NCBI RefSeq assembly: GCF_047663525.1
Contig: NC_092587.1
Coordinates: 198,087,501-198,151,500 of the forward strand
Reading direction: 5' to 3'
Origin: Anas platyrhynchos
Lineage: Eukaryota; Chordata; Aves; Anseriformes; Anatidae
DNA: 64,000 nucleotides
Position 1 is the first letter of the stretch. The number at the start of each line of letters is the position of its first letter. A program made the translations under genes and the position numbers. Below are positions 1 through 7,995 of the stretch, in pieces. The notes below the pieces were generated by a model. It worked only from the letters and a program-made list of their open reading frames with translations. It searched no databases and was not told the DNA's origin.

Positions 1-181
1 CTTGGCGAAGCACATCGAGAAGGGCATTGCTGCGCACATCGGGAAGGAATTTGACAAGAAATAGAATCCCACTTGGCACTGCATCACAGGAAGGAACTGC
101 GGCAGCTACGTGACTCCTGAGAGCACGCACTTCACCTACTTCTAGCTCAGCCAAGTTGCTATTCTTTTTGAGTCTGATTAG
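1..181 (+). pseudogene. DYNLL1: DYNLL1 (dynein light chain LC8) processed pseudogene, C-terminal part
   Basis: Reading from base 2, the translation follows the C-terminal two thirds of the 89-residue LC8 dynein light chain: an EKGIAAHIGKEFDKK segment, then NPTWHC, GSYVT and QVAILFES up to a natural stop at 179-181. Two in-frame stops (TAG at 62-64 and 143-145) replace tyrosine codons, so it cannot make the protein. There is no intron in the visible part, and sequence resembling the DYNLL1 3' UTR continues to roughly 350, as expected for a retrocopy. The window start cuts off the N-terminal part. LC8 is a dimeric hub protein that binds short linear motifs in dynein and many other partners; this copy is dead. 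Confidence 0.85.
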
Positions 182-439
182 AACCACGGACTCCTAGTGA
201 CACTTGCATCTGGTTACAGGACTTTGCTGGCTCCCATGGCTGGTTACTTCAGCCTTCCTGAGGAAACAAACCTTGATCTTCAAGGGCAATGGCAGGGATT
301 ATGCTATAGCAGAAGGTGTTACATTGTGGAAATAAAAAGGAAAAATACCAACAAAATGTATTCATTGTTTTTTTTGTTTTGTTTGTATTTATTGTAATAA
401 TTGTAATATTGTATAAATTGGGCCAAGCCCCAATTTAAA
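182..439 (+). other. Probable DYNLL1-derived 3' UTR remnant and AT-rich spacer
   Basis: The first part (to about 350) looks like the 3' UTR of the preceding DYNLL1 retrocopy and contains an AATAAA at about 333. The rest is AT-rich, with a T-rich stretch near 366-390 and a small hairpin whose 8-nt arms are at 415-422 and 429-436. No coding potential is seen. Confidence 0.35.
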
Positions 440-790
440 ATGTTGAAATTAAAAGATTTGGATCCATACAAGTCCATGCATCTGGATGGGATTCATCCCA
501 GAGTGCTTGGAGAGCTGGCTGACATCATTGCGGGACCTCTCTCAATTATTTTTCTATGGTCTTGGCAATCTGGAGAGGCCCCAGTAGAGTGGCAGCTGGC
601 AAAAGTTGTACCAATTTTCAAGAAGGGCAAAAAGAAGACCCCGGTAATTACAGGCTTGTCAGTCTCAGGTCAGTGCCTGCTAAAATTAGGGAGAAGATTA
701 TCCTTGAAGTTATTGAAGAGCGCCTGGGGGACAGTGCAGTCATTTCTCCCAGCCAACATGGGTTCACGAGGGTTAGGACCTGTTTAACAA
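440..790 (+). mobile_element. CR1 LINE reverse-transcriptase fragment
   Basis: The plus-strand translation matches the fingers region of the CR1 ORF2 reverse transcriptase: a segment like DPYKSMHLDGIHPRVL, then WQSGEAP and PIFKKGKK. After the KKGKK segment the match moves to another frame (about 615-700, with EDPGNYRLVSL), so there is at least one frameshift. It is truncated at both ends and has no CR1 3' tail. It is an inactive fragment lying between two DYNLL1 pseudogene pieces. Confidence 0.8.
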
Positions 791-1136
791 ATTTCATTTC
801 CTTTTTAACAATTTTGATTTCCATGGGCAGGCACGGCCCGCAGATGCCAGGCTACCAAGCCCAACGTGCGGCCGCCAAGCAGGCGCCAGCTGCCAGAGGC
901 TGCAGGAAGGCTCCAGAAGCAGCGGCAGCAGCCCGCGCAGGGGCAGCCGCGAGTGCAGGAGCCGCTCCTGGGCTCTGGGCTCAGGGGCAGACGCCTGCCC
1001 CTGCAGGGGATAAGGCAAACCCAGAGCCCAAAACCAACCCCAAGGGTACTGCATCCCCAACTTTCCTAGGCCCTGGAAGCAAATCCCCTAAAAGCGGAGC
1101 AGTGGCGGCGTGAGCAGAGCCCCTGAGGCAACCGCG
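791..1136. other. GC-rich segment of unknown origin
   Basis: This stretch is much more GC-rich than its neighbours (about 840-1110) and has several overlapping open frames on both strands rich in Ala, Pro, Gln and Arg. That is what GC-rich non-coding DNA tends to give. No motif, splice pattern or family was recognised. It could be a 5' leader carried with the DYNLL1-like fragment that follows, or an unrelated insertion. Confidence 0.3.
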
Positions 1137-1217
1137 ACTGTCTGAAAGGCAGGCATCAAGAATGCGGACATGTCAGAGAAGAAGCAGCAAGATGCTGTTG
1201 ATGGTGCCACTCAGGCC
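1137..1217 (+). pseudogene. DYNLL1: DYNLL1 processed pseudogene, N-terminal fragment
   Basis: From 1155 the translation reads IKNADMSEKKQQDAVDGATQA, which is the N-terminal third of LC8 dynein light chain with a few substitutions. The first codons (about 1137-1154) are recognisable but damaged by small indels. Homology stops at the ATQA codons (1217). The next roughly 32 bases do not match DYNLL1, and then the retroviral LTR begins at 1250. This is the complementary half to the C-terminal piece at the window start, but in swapped order, so the two are either separate retrocopies or pieces of a rearranged or tandem copy. Confidence 0.7.
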
Positions 1218-1249
1218 TCCCTGCCCACGCTGCTGGATGAGCTGCCCTA

Positions 1250-1726
1250 TGTGAGAAACACTCCGTAGCCAATAACTTAGGCTCAGGCGAGGATCTCAGT
1301 GAAGTAGTAATTTATTTGCGATTGCAATGGCGGGCGCCCCACAAGCAGGAGAGCGTGCCTACTAGTTCCAAAACACAGTTTATATACCTTTTGATGACAG
1401 GACCCTCCCCTGTTTCCCCACTGAGTGAGTAATCCAGGTTCACAATCTATCTGATGCTTCACAAACAACGCATGGCCTTCGGTTGCCGGCCTGTTAAATT
1501 TCAAATTTCTTTTGACGTTTTTACTGCTTGAAGGGGTAATGTTTCTTCCCTTATCTGACTTGACTTAACACTGCAATTTTCACCTAATACTGTCCTAAGG
1601 AATCTGGTTGTCTGCATTTTACAAGGTCGCCTGCTAAGCTTTCTCATCACTGTAAGCATATCTCAGTACCACATTCCTTCCCTCTAAACAATGTAACTCT
1701 GCAAAAACAACATTTCTATTCCCACA
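1250..1726 (-). repeat. 3' LTR of the endogenous retrovirus
   Basis: On the minus strand the LTR starts with TGTGGGAATAG (at 1726, immediately after a purine-rich tract) and ends with GTTTCTCACA (at 1250). This gives imperfect inverted termini beginning TGTGRGAA. A TATA-like box lies at 1376-1386 (minus-strand TATATAAACTG) and an AATAAA signal at 1311-1316, in the right order and spacing for a U3-R boundary. The length is 477 bp. A target-site duplication cannot be tested because the other end of the provirus is lost. Confidence 0.75.
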
Positions 1727-2056
1727 ATTCCCCCCTTTTCTTCTTCATAAACTGTTGATTTTTGCAAAACCTTTCTCTAAGGTGTAATTTGGTAGATTTC
1801 TTCTTCTTTGCTTTCTTTGCTTTCCATCTCCTCATTATCACCTTATCTGAGTAAGGTGGTGGCTCCATGGTCATTTGTTTCAGTAGTGCGGTTTCAGTTA
1901 ACCACTGTACTAGTCCTCTTACACAGGGGATAATGCAGCAACCAATGGCTGTCAAAACTCCTACTACAACTGCAATCAAGGATGTAAATATGCCTACTTT
2001 TTCTGCCAATTCACTGGCAAGGGTGGTAAGCCTTTGAAGTGCTTTGAAGTGAGGCA
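1716..2056 (-). pseudogene. Endogenous retrovirus env remnant (transmembrane subunit C-terminus)
   Basis: The minus-strand frame encodes the end of a retroviral transmembrane envelope protein. It has a leucine-rich lead-in, a hydrophobic membrane span (about FTSLIAVVVGVLTAIGCC), the paired cysteines common at the inner edge of gammaretroviral spans, then a short Lys-rich tail. Its stop codon falls just inside the LTR. The surface subunit and most of the transmembrane ectodomain are gone; only about 110 bases separate this piece from the integrase stop. The deletion joint coincides with a copied piece of integrase sequence at 2057-2098. Confidence 0.7.
1727..1745 (-). other. Retroviral polypurine tract
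   Basis: The minus strand reads a run of A and G (GAAGAAAAGGGGGG) immediately before the LTR start. This is the expected position and composition of the plus-strand primer site of a retrovirus, and it sets the LTR edge at 1726. Confidence 0.7.
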
Positions 2057-2098
2057 GGATGCCATGGAGTATGAAATTCCCATTTTATTCCCAAGGCT
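2057..2098 (-). repeat. 42-bp copy of integrase sequence at the env deletion joint
   Basis: These 42 bases are identical to 2754-2795, which lie inside the integrase reading frame (encoding the region just before the third catalytic acidic residue). Here the copy sits between the end of pol and the env tail, out of its coding context. It marks the scar of an internal rearrangement in the provirus. Confidence 0.85.
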
Positions 2099-2161
2099 TT
2101 TCCAAGTTTCCACTTGACATATTCCATATATAATTCACATATTCCAAAATAAAGGGTTAGT

Positions 2162-3256
2162 TTACAACTGTAAGCTTTTATCCTGCTCAGAGTCTGTTAC
2201 GAGATTTTTCTTTTTGATTTTAACTTTCAACAAGTCGTCTGTAGGAACAACTTCCCAGGCGCTAGGGTCGGTAGCTGCTTTCACTCGAGTATAGTGAGTC
2301 CAACCTTTTTCCGCAGCTCTTACAGCTGTTTCAGTGCTTAGCAGTACTTGGAATGGTCCTTCCCATTCAGGCCGAAGTTTTGATTCTTTCCAGGTGCGTA
2401 TCAGGACCCTATCTCCTGCATGGAATGAATGTACTGGGAATTCCAAAGGCGGAGTTTGAGCCAACAGTCCACGAACCCTGAGAGATTCTAAGGAAGAAGA
2501 TAATCCAGGCATATAATTTTTGAGGAAAATATCTTTAGTTTCAAAAATAGGTATCTCACCGTTTCTACCCAGGTACGGTAGTCCAAACAACATCTCATAT
2601 GGTGAAACTCCTACATCTTTTCTAGAAGCAGTTCGAATTCTGAGAAGTGCTAAAGGTAAACACTTTGTCCAGGGAAACTTAGTCTCTAAAACCAGCTTTG
2701 ACGGATGTTTCTTTAATGTCTGATTCATTCGCTCCACTTTCCCTGATGAGGAAGGATGCCATGGAGTATGAAATTCCCATTTTATTCCCAAGGCTCCCAT
2801 GAATCCTTGTAAAACAGATGAAGGGAAATGACTTCCTTGATCTGAATCTGTATTTTCAACAATCCCATATCTAGGGATTATTTGTTCCAGGATTACCTTT
2901 ATCACCACACTAGCTGTTGCTGATGCTGAAGGAAAAGCTTCTACCCATCCTGACAAATGGTCAATCAACACCAGCAAGTACTTAAATCTGCCTACTTTAG
3001 GTGATTCAGTAAAATCGATCTGGATGCTCTGAAAAGGTTGAAGCCCTGGCTCCCGTCCGCCCAGGGGTTGTTTCCGTAGAGCCTTCTTATTCACTCGTTG
3101 GCATGTTATGCAACTATTACACGCTTGTTTAGCTACAGCGTACATGCCTATACGTATATATTTTCTTAATACGGTGTCACACATTGCCTGGACTCCCCAG
3201 TGGCTTCCTTGGTGTAGAACGGCTAACATTTCTCTCATTATCTGTTTGTTTACCAT
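2162..3256 (-). pseudogene. Endogenous retrovirus pol: integrase domain
   Basis: An open stretch of 364 codons covers nearly a whole retroviral integrase. The N-terminal zinc-binding part shows the LHQGSHWG histidines and a CNSCITC cysteine pair. The core shows the three acidic residues of the DD35E type in IQIDFTE, DSDQGSHF and SGKVERMNQ. The C-terminal part has the WEGPFQV segment of gammaretroviral enzymes. The frame itself looks intact, but upstream stops at 3401-3403 and beyond cut it off from the rest of pol, so no polyprotein could be made. In a living virus it would insert viral cDNA into host DNA. Confidence 0.85.
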
Positions 3257-3400
3257 TTCTCTCCCATCAGGGAGAGTCCACCGTCCTTCGGACTCCTTTG
3301 CTCCTAATTCCCTAAAGGCTTCTATTTCCTTTTTACTGAATATTTGCTTTTCAGGTGGAGGTTTTATTTCAGGTACAAGAAGCAGCTTTGCTTCTACCTC

Positions 3401-4249
3401 TCATTGCAAAGCTGCTTCTTTAGCCTTTTCATCTGCAATCCTGTTTCCCCATTTAACTAGGGAGTTTCCTTTTCGATGTCCTTTCACGTGCACCACAGCA
3501 ACCTCCTCTGGTAGTAACAGACTTTCCAAAATCTGTCTAATTAATTCTTCATGAACCAATTCCTTTCCCTTCCTGTTTACTAAGCCCTTTTCTTCCCATA
3601 TTTTTCCAAATGCATGTACCACCCCATATGCATATTGTGAGTCAGTATATATAGTTCCCTGTTTCCCTTTTAATTATTTTAATGCTTGATTTAATGCATA
3701 TAATTCACAGGTTTGAGCTGACCAATTGCTAGGCAGTCTTCCCATTTCTTCGACATTCCCATCCGGTCCTTCAATGATGCAATAACCATTACATCTCTTT
3801 CCTTGTACCACCTTAGAAGACCCATCTGTAAACAATATTTCCCCTTCCTCTAAGGGCACCTCTTGCAAATCTAATCTTACCTTTGCCTGGTAATTTATTA
3901 AATGTAAGCAGTTATGTTCCGTATTTATTGGATCCTCAATTCCCTTTGACAAGAAGGAGGCAGGATTCAAAACAGACTCTGTAGTTATAGTTAAATCATC
4001 CTTTTCAATTAGTATAGCTTCATATTTTAGTATTCTGGAGTCTGTCAGCCACCTTCCTGCTTTCTGAGTGAGAATAGCCTTCACTTGGTGAGGGGTAGCA
4101 ACAATCAGTTGTCCTCCAAAGGTGAATTTCCTGCTCTCTTCTACTAATAAGGCAGTTGCTGCTACTGCCTGAATGCGTTCTGGCCATCCCTGGGATACAG
4201 GGTCTAATAATTTAGACAAAGATGCTACAGGTTTCTTTTTATCTCCCAT
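3401..4249 (-). pseudogene. Endogenous retrovirus pol: RNase H domain, interrupted
   Basis: Two in-phase open pieces (3674-4249 and 3401-3622) cover RNase H, with FTDGSS, TCELYALNQAL, IYTDSQYAYG and the GNRIADEKA segment supplying the four acidic positions. A TAA at 3674-3676 splits the domain and a TGA at 3401-3403 separates it from the integrase. The part nearest 4249 is the tether that follows the polymerase thumb. The domain would degrade the RNA strand of RNA:DNA hybrids in a functional virus; here it is disrupted. Confidence 0.8.
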
Positions 4250-4493
4250 TCTTGGGTTAACACCCCCAAAGCAGCACCCTCACTTACAGTTATAAAAAGA
4301 TAAAATGATTTCTTTAGGGCAGGAAGAGCTAAGACTGGTGCTGTAATAAGGTCTTTTTTTAAAAAAAAATTTCCATTACTTCTTCTTCCTCTTTAATCCA
4401 GTTCAGTATATTAGGTTCTTCCTCCAATAATTTGAGATATAATTTCTCTGATTTCTGTGCATATGCTTCTATCCACAGTCTGCAATATCCAGT
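4250..4493 (-). pseudogene. Endogenous retrovirus pol: scrambled polymerase thumb/connection
   Basis: Between the polymerase and RNase H pieces, a recognisable segment (GYCRLWIEAYAQKSEKLYLK) appears in one frame and is then lost to frameshifts and stops, including around an A/T-run at about 4356-4372. This confirms frame damage in the polyprotein. Confidence 0.6.
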
Positions 4494-5027
4494 TCAACCC
4501 CCAAATTTTCTCAACTCTTTCTTTGTTTTAGGGAGAGGAAGTCGCACAATTCCCTGAATCTCCTCAGGGTTTACTCTCCGTCTGCCCTCAGAGACTACAT
4601 GTCCCAAATACTTAACCTCTTTTTCTACACACTGTAATTTATCTTCAGATACCCTTAGCCCGTGTTCTCCTAAAAAATTCAGGAGTTTATTGGTGGCTTC
4701 TTTTACCTCCGATCTTTCTTCCCCAGATATCAATAAATTATACACATACTGTAACAACATCACCCCTTCTGGAATCTGAAATGTTTCTAAAATCTTTTCC
4801 AATTCTTGCCCAAACAAATTGGGAGATTCAGTGAATCCCTGAGGCAAAGCAGTCCATCTATATTGCTGTTTACGACCTGTCTCTGGGTCTTCCCATTCAA
4901 GTGCAAAAATGTATCGACTTTCAGGATCTAGTGGGCATGCCCAAAAGGCATCCTTTAAATCTATAACATTGAACCATTTGTGCTCATAAGGGATTTTACT
5001 CATCAGGGTATAAGGGTTAGGAACCAC
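4494..5027 (-). pseudogene. Endogenous retrovirus pol: reverse transcriptase palm
   Basis: The frame shows the retroviral polymerase landmarks WFNVIDLKDAFW, YRWTALPQGFTESPNLF and KYLGHVVSEG in order. At the catalytic turn the sequence reads YVYNLLIS: both aspartates expected in the YxDD box have been replaced, so this copy could not polymerise even if expressed. A TGA at 5040-5042 lies just upstream in the same frame. Confidence 0.85.
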
Positions 5028-5108
5028 AGGGTGGTGCTTTCATGTTATCTTGTTAACTTTTCTCAGGTCTTGTACTAATCGGTACGAACCATCTGGCTTT
5101 CGTACTGG

Positions 5109-5490
5109 TCAAATTGGAATGTTATATGGTGACATACAAGGCTCCAAAAGACCATCTTTAACTAAAGTTTGCACTATAGGTTTCAGGCCCATTTTTCCTT
5201 CACAAGAGATAGGATACTGTCGTTGTCTAACTCTTCCGCTCCCTTCTTGAACAGTTATCTTTAAGGGAGTTATGTTAAGCCCTCCTCGATTTCCTGCCCT
5301 TACCCATACCGTGGGATTTATTTCTTTTTCATCATTTTCTGTTAATAATTTCATTGCGACTGTTCTTCCTTTTTACCAGGTCTTCAATCATAATCCTAAT
5401 TTGACTATTAAATCTCTCCCTAATGTTATATATGGAGTGGTAATTCGTGTCGAGAAAATGGTTGATATTAATAAAGAAGGGGGAGATTTA
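5109..5490 (-). pseudogene. Endogenous retrovirus pol: protease tail and start of reverse transcriptase
   Basis: The segment 5109-5354 encodes the first part of the polymerase (EGKMGLKPIVQTLVKDGLLE), ending in a TGA at 5109-5111. Farther upstream on the minus strand (about 5370-5460) comes the end of a retroviral protease, with a TLGRDL segment followed by an in-frame stop. Recognisable retroviral sequence ends near 5460-5490, so the provirus is 5'-truncated here. Confidence 0.65.
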
Positions 5491-5494
5491 GGAA

Positions 5495-5883
5495 TGTGGC
5501 CATGGGGGTTGGAAAACCCCATGAGTGAGACAACATTAGACTCTTAACGATGAGGCCATCAGGAATATCAAAGAGTTTAGAGGGAACACAGGGTGATTCA
5601 GGAGACTCTGTGCAGTCTCCGGTTTCTTGTTCTCCAGCTGGTTCTCTTTTTCTCCAGCTGGTAAGGCATGGATGTTTCTGTGTGTTTGCTGTTGTTACAT
5701 TCAAAGTTGTTTGACCAATGAAAAGTTGTTTTGAAAAGAACTGCTGTGGGGAGAAGGGGATAAGAGGGGAAACCGCCCTCAAGATAAAAAAGGCAGCACG
5801 ATGAAGTTACATCAATAAAGAAGCAGGAAAAAGAAGTGAAGAGGAACAGGCTGGCAGAACGCAGACCAGGACGGTCTTTTGAC
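5495..5883 (+). repeat. Possible plus-strand LTR or promoter-like segment
   Basis: The segment begins TGTGGCC and ends TTTTGACA, so it has TG/CA ends. It contains a CCAAT box (about 5720), an A-rich TATA-like GATAAAAAAGG (about 5783) and an AATAAA (5814-5819) in LTR-like order on the plus strand. A purine-rich AAAGAAGGGGGAGA lies just upstream (about 5473-5486). It does not resemble the LTR at 1250-1726. No second copy or target duplication was found, so it could equally be part of the 5' region of the gene that follows. Confidence 0.25.
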
Positions 5884-6056
5884 ACTTTGCTGTGCTGCAG
5901 GAGCGGGCTAGCTTGCAGCTTAACCTCCCTTGCCCCTGCTTTCAAGGGACTGGGAGGGTAAGGGGTGCATTGTCCCAGTGCATCCCAGCAACTCCTTGCA
6001 CCTTCTGGCCGCTAGCAGCTCCTGGAAACTTCCCTCTCCGAGCTCTTGGCACCCCG

Positions 6057-7971
6057 ATGGCTGCGTTGGCTTTCTGCCTGAGGAGCCCTGATGCCTTTGC
6101 TGGCAAGGGCATCCCTTCCTGGCCATGGTCTCAGCCAGGACTGTCTCTCCTGCAGAGGTTAGGCACAACGGATTTGGCCACATGGGACCGAAGAGGTGTC
6201 CTCGCACAGCCAGAGTCTGGAGGAGTCATCGTCTTTCCCAGGTGAGTGTGCTGTGTCTGCAGCCCATGGCTGGCGTCAAGGCCAGGGCACTGCAACTACT
6301 GAGTGTGGTGGCCTGGAATCACACTGCTGTCCTCTTCTTGCTTCCAGGATTGGGCTCTACATTCCATCTGGAAGAGCTGCAGGGGGTAATCCAGTTCAAA
6401 GTCCCGAGAAGCAGGATGAAAGCTGCCAGGGCGTGCCGGGGGCCGCTGCAGGGCAGCTCACAGCAGCACTTCTAGCGGGGACACGGAGCAGAATGGCAGA
6501 AATGGCCCAAGTAACTTGGCCTTTCTTCTCGCTTCTCTTGCAGATGGAGAAGAAGCCGCAAGACATCAAGACACTGCCTCACTGTGGGGTGAGGCAGGCC
6601 GAGAGAATCCAGCTGCCAGCCCTGCCGCCTTTGCCAAGGCAGGCAGCGACTCTCAAGCAAGTGCCTAAAGCAGAGACATCATTATCTGAAAAGGCCACTT
6701 GCAAGCTGCCCCCTCTGCAAGCAGCAGCCTCTGCAACTTCTGCCAGAGGAAGAGCAAAGGCATTGGGTACAGAGGCCCTCAGCCACCGAGAGCTTCTGCC
6801 ACCTCTTCCATGCGTCTCTGCTGAGAGGGACAGGGCAGAGAGGGCAGAGAGGTGGGAACGTGTCCCACACAGCCCTGTGGCCCCTGCTGAGGATGTGGAG
6901 TACTCAGTACGGTCCTTCGTCTCCACAGTCATAAGAAATGCTGTAGCCAAGAGCAAGGCAAGGCTTTCTCCATCAGGCAGAGGTCCTAGGACCACAGGCC
7001 ACAGAACACCACCTCTCCCCACAGCAGTGCCCTGGCATTTGAAGAAGAGCCGGCACCCTGCCCCACACAGCCCCACCGACTCTTTTACGGTGCTGCAGGA
7101 CACAGCACTGTCTGTTGTGTCTGAAGCCATGTCAAAGGCGATGGCTAAAATGCGGCAACAAGGCCAACGACCAGCAGCAATGGGGGACCCGGCACACATG
7201 GGGTGCCCAGTGACAGCAACAAGATCAGCCGGCGTCCAGACTGACATGGAGAGCAGGTGGACCGCTGCTCTGCCAGCGTTCGATTGTCGGGGAGGTGCAA
7301 GAAAACCAACTGCCAGCAGAGACCATGCACCAGCCAGCCCAGGCAGGGTTGAAAAGCAAGAGCGCGAGAGAGCCCAAAACATCAAACCCAGGCAGGGGAG
7401 CAGCAAGGAGGGGACAAGCCAGGGCCGAGGCAGGCAAGAAAGCGGTCCTGTGGGATGGGACCAAGAGGAAGAGATTGTCGTCATCAAGTCCGCGATCAAC
7501 CCCAGGTTTGCCAGACTCTTCCAGGAACCACAGGCTTTTCCCCCGGAAGAAGGCAGCTCATCCAGCACCGTGGACAGGGAGGCCGCAGAAGAAGAAGCAG
7601 TAAACCCAACAAGCGCCTCTCTTGACTCATCAGAGTCCACGGACACTACACTGTCAGCTGCTTCCCTGGCAGAAGGTCCTGGGGAAGAGAGGCACGGCAC
7701 GCCTCTCACAGCACCAGCACCAGCACCAGCACCAGCAGCAGCAGAGAGGACGCCAGCAAGTCCTCTATCAGCCCCTATTTGCGAAGATGAGGGGTTCAAA
7801 GAGAGAGAGAGAGAAAGATCAAAAGCTGCCATTGGCCGGAGTCTAGTGGTGAAAGCACCAACAGCAGGGAGATCAGTTCTGTTATCCCCCACACTCTGTA
7901 TTTTTGAAAGTGCAAATAAAGGAGAGAGGTGGACAGTGATTTTCAGAGGGGTGGTCACACGCTGTTCATAG
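6057..7971 (+). CDS. Uncharacterised plus-strand gene (candidate exons 6057-6241 and 6348-7971)
   Basis: I do not recognise this gene. A frame stays open through 7968 (stop TAG 7969-7971) for over 1.6 kb in ordinary-GC DNA. A donor CCCAG|GTGAGT at 6241/6242 and an acceptor CTTCCAG at 6341-6347 would join an ATG-containing upstream frame (ATG 6057) in phase to it, giving about 602 codons. Later in-frame ATGs are at 6493 and 6544, the latter right after a CTCTTGCAG acceptor-like site. The predicted protein is basic and rich in Ser, Pro, Ala and Arg, with no signal peptide or membrane span in the main body. It has an amphipathic helix near 6890-6957, a second near 7083-7155, an acidic/hydrophobic EEEIVVIKSAI segment near 7464, an Ala-Pro run near 7710-7745 and an Arg-Glu run near 7800. 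AATAAA signals are at 7915-7920 and 7990-7995. Its upstream exons and exact start are uncertain. Confidence 0.45.
6242..6347 (+). other. Candidate intron of the uncharacterised gene
   Basis: This 106-base stretch starts GTGAGT and ends with a pyrimidine-rich tract and CTTCCAG. Removing it keeps the flanking frames in phase (AG + G completes an Arg codon). The frame is also open straight through the intron in the downstream phase, so splicing is supported by signals rather than forced by a stop. Confidence 0.4.
7705..7746 (+). repeat. CAGCAC low-complexity repeat in the uncharacterised gene
   Basis: A (CACCAG)n/(CAG)n tract that reads as an Ala-Pro run followed by Ala-Ala-Ala in the gene's frame. 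Unstable tracts like this often vary in length between individuals. Confidence 0.85.
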
Positions 7972-7989
7972 GTCTCTGCATAAATGCCT

Positions 7990-7995
7990 AATAAA
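7990..7995 (+). terminator. Poly(A) signal of the uncharacterised plus-strand gene
   Basis: AATAAA lies 19 bases after the stop codon at 7971 and is followed by a T-rich stretch. There is no A-tail or flanking duplication here, so this looks like a genomic transcript end rather than the end of a recent retrocopy. Confidence 0.5.

Larger units (their letters stand above)
1250..5490 (-). mobile_element. Defective gammaretrovirus-like endogenous provirus
   Basis: On the minus strand the order is protease tail, reverse transcriptase, RNase H, integrase, a short env transmembrane tail, polypurine tract and 3' LTR. The pol domains are of gammaretroviral (class I) type. The left end is an LTR; the right end fades out in the protease region near 5460-5490, with no gag, primer-binding site or 5' LTR. 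Pol carries in-frame stops at 5109-5111, 5040-5042, 3674-3676 and 3401-3403, a scrambled stretch at about 4250-4493, and a lost catalytic pair in the polymerase. The surface part of env is missing. It is a fossil with no coding capacity for infectious particles. Confidence 0.85.

Noticed and set aside
794..1113. Overlapping frames on both strands in the GC-rich segment
   Set aside because: No motif, no consistent frame across the segment and no splice or poly(A) context.
5495..5883. This segment as the missing 5' LTR of the minus-strand provirus
   Set aside because: It shares no visible similarity with the 3' LTR at 1250-1726, and its signals read on the plus strand.
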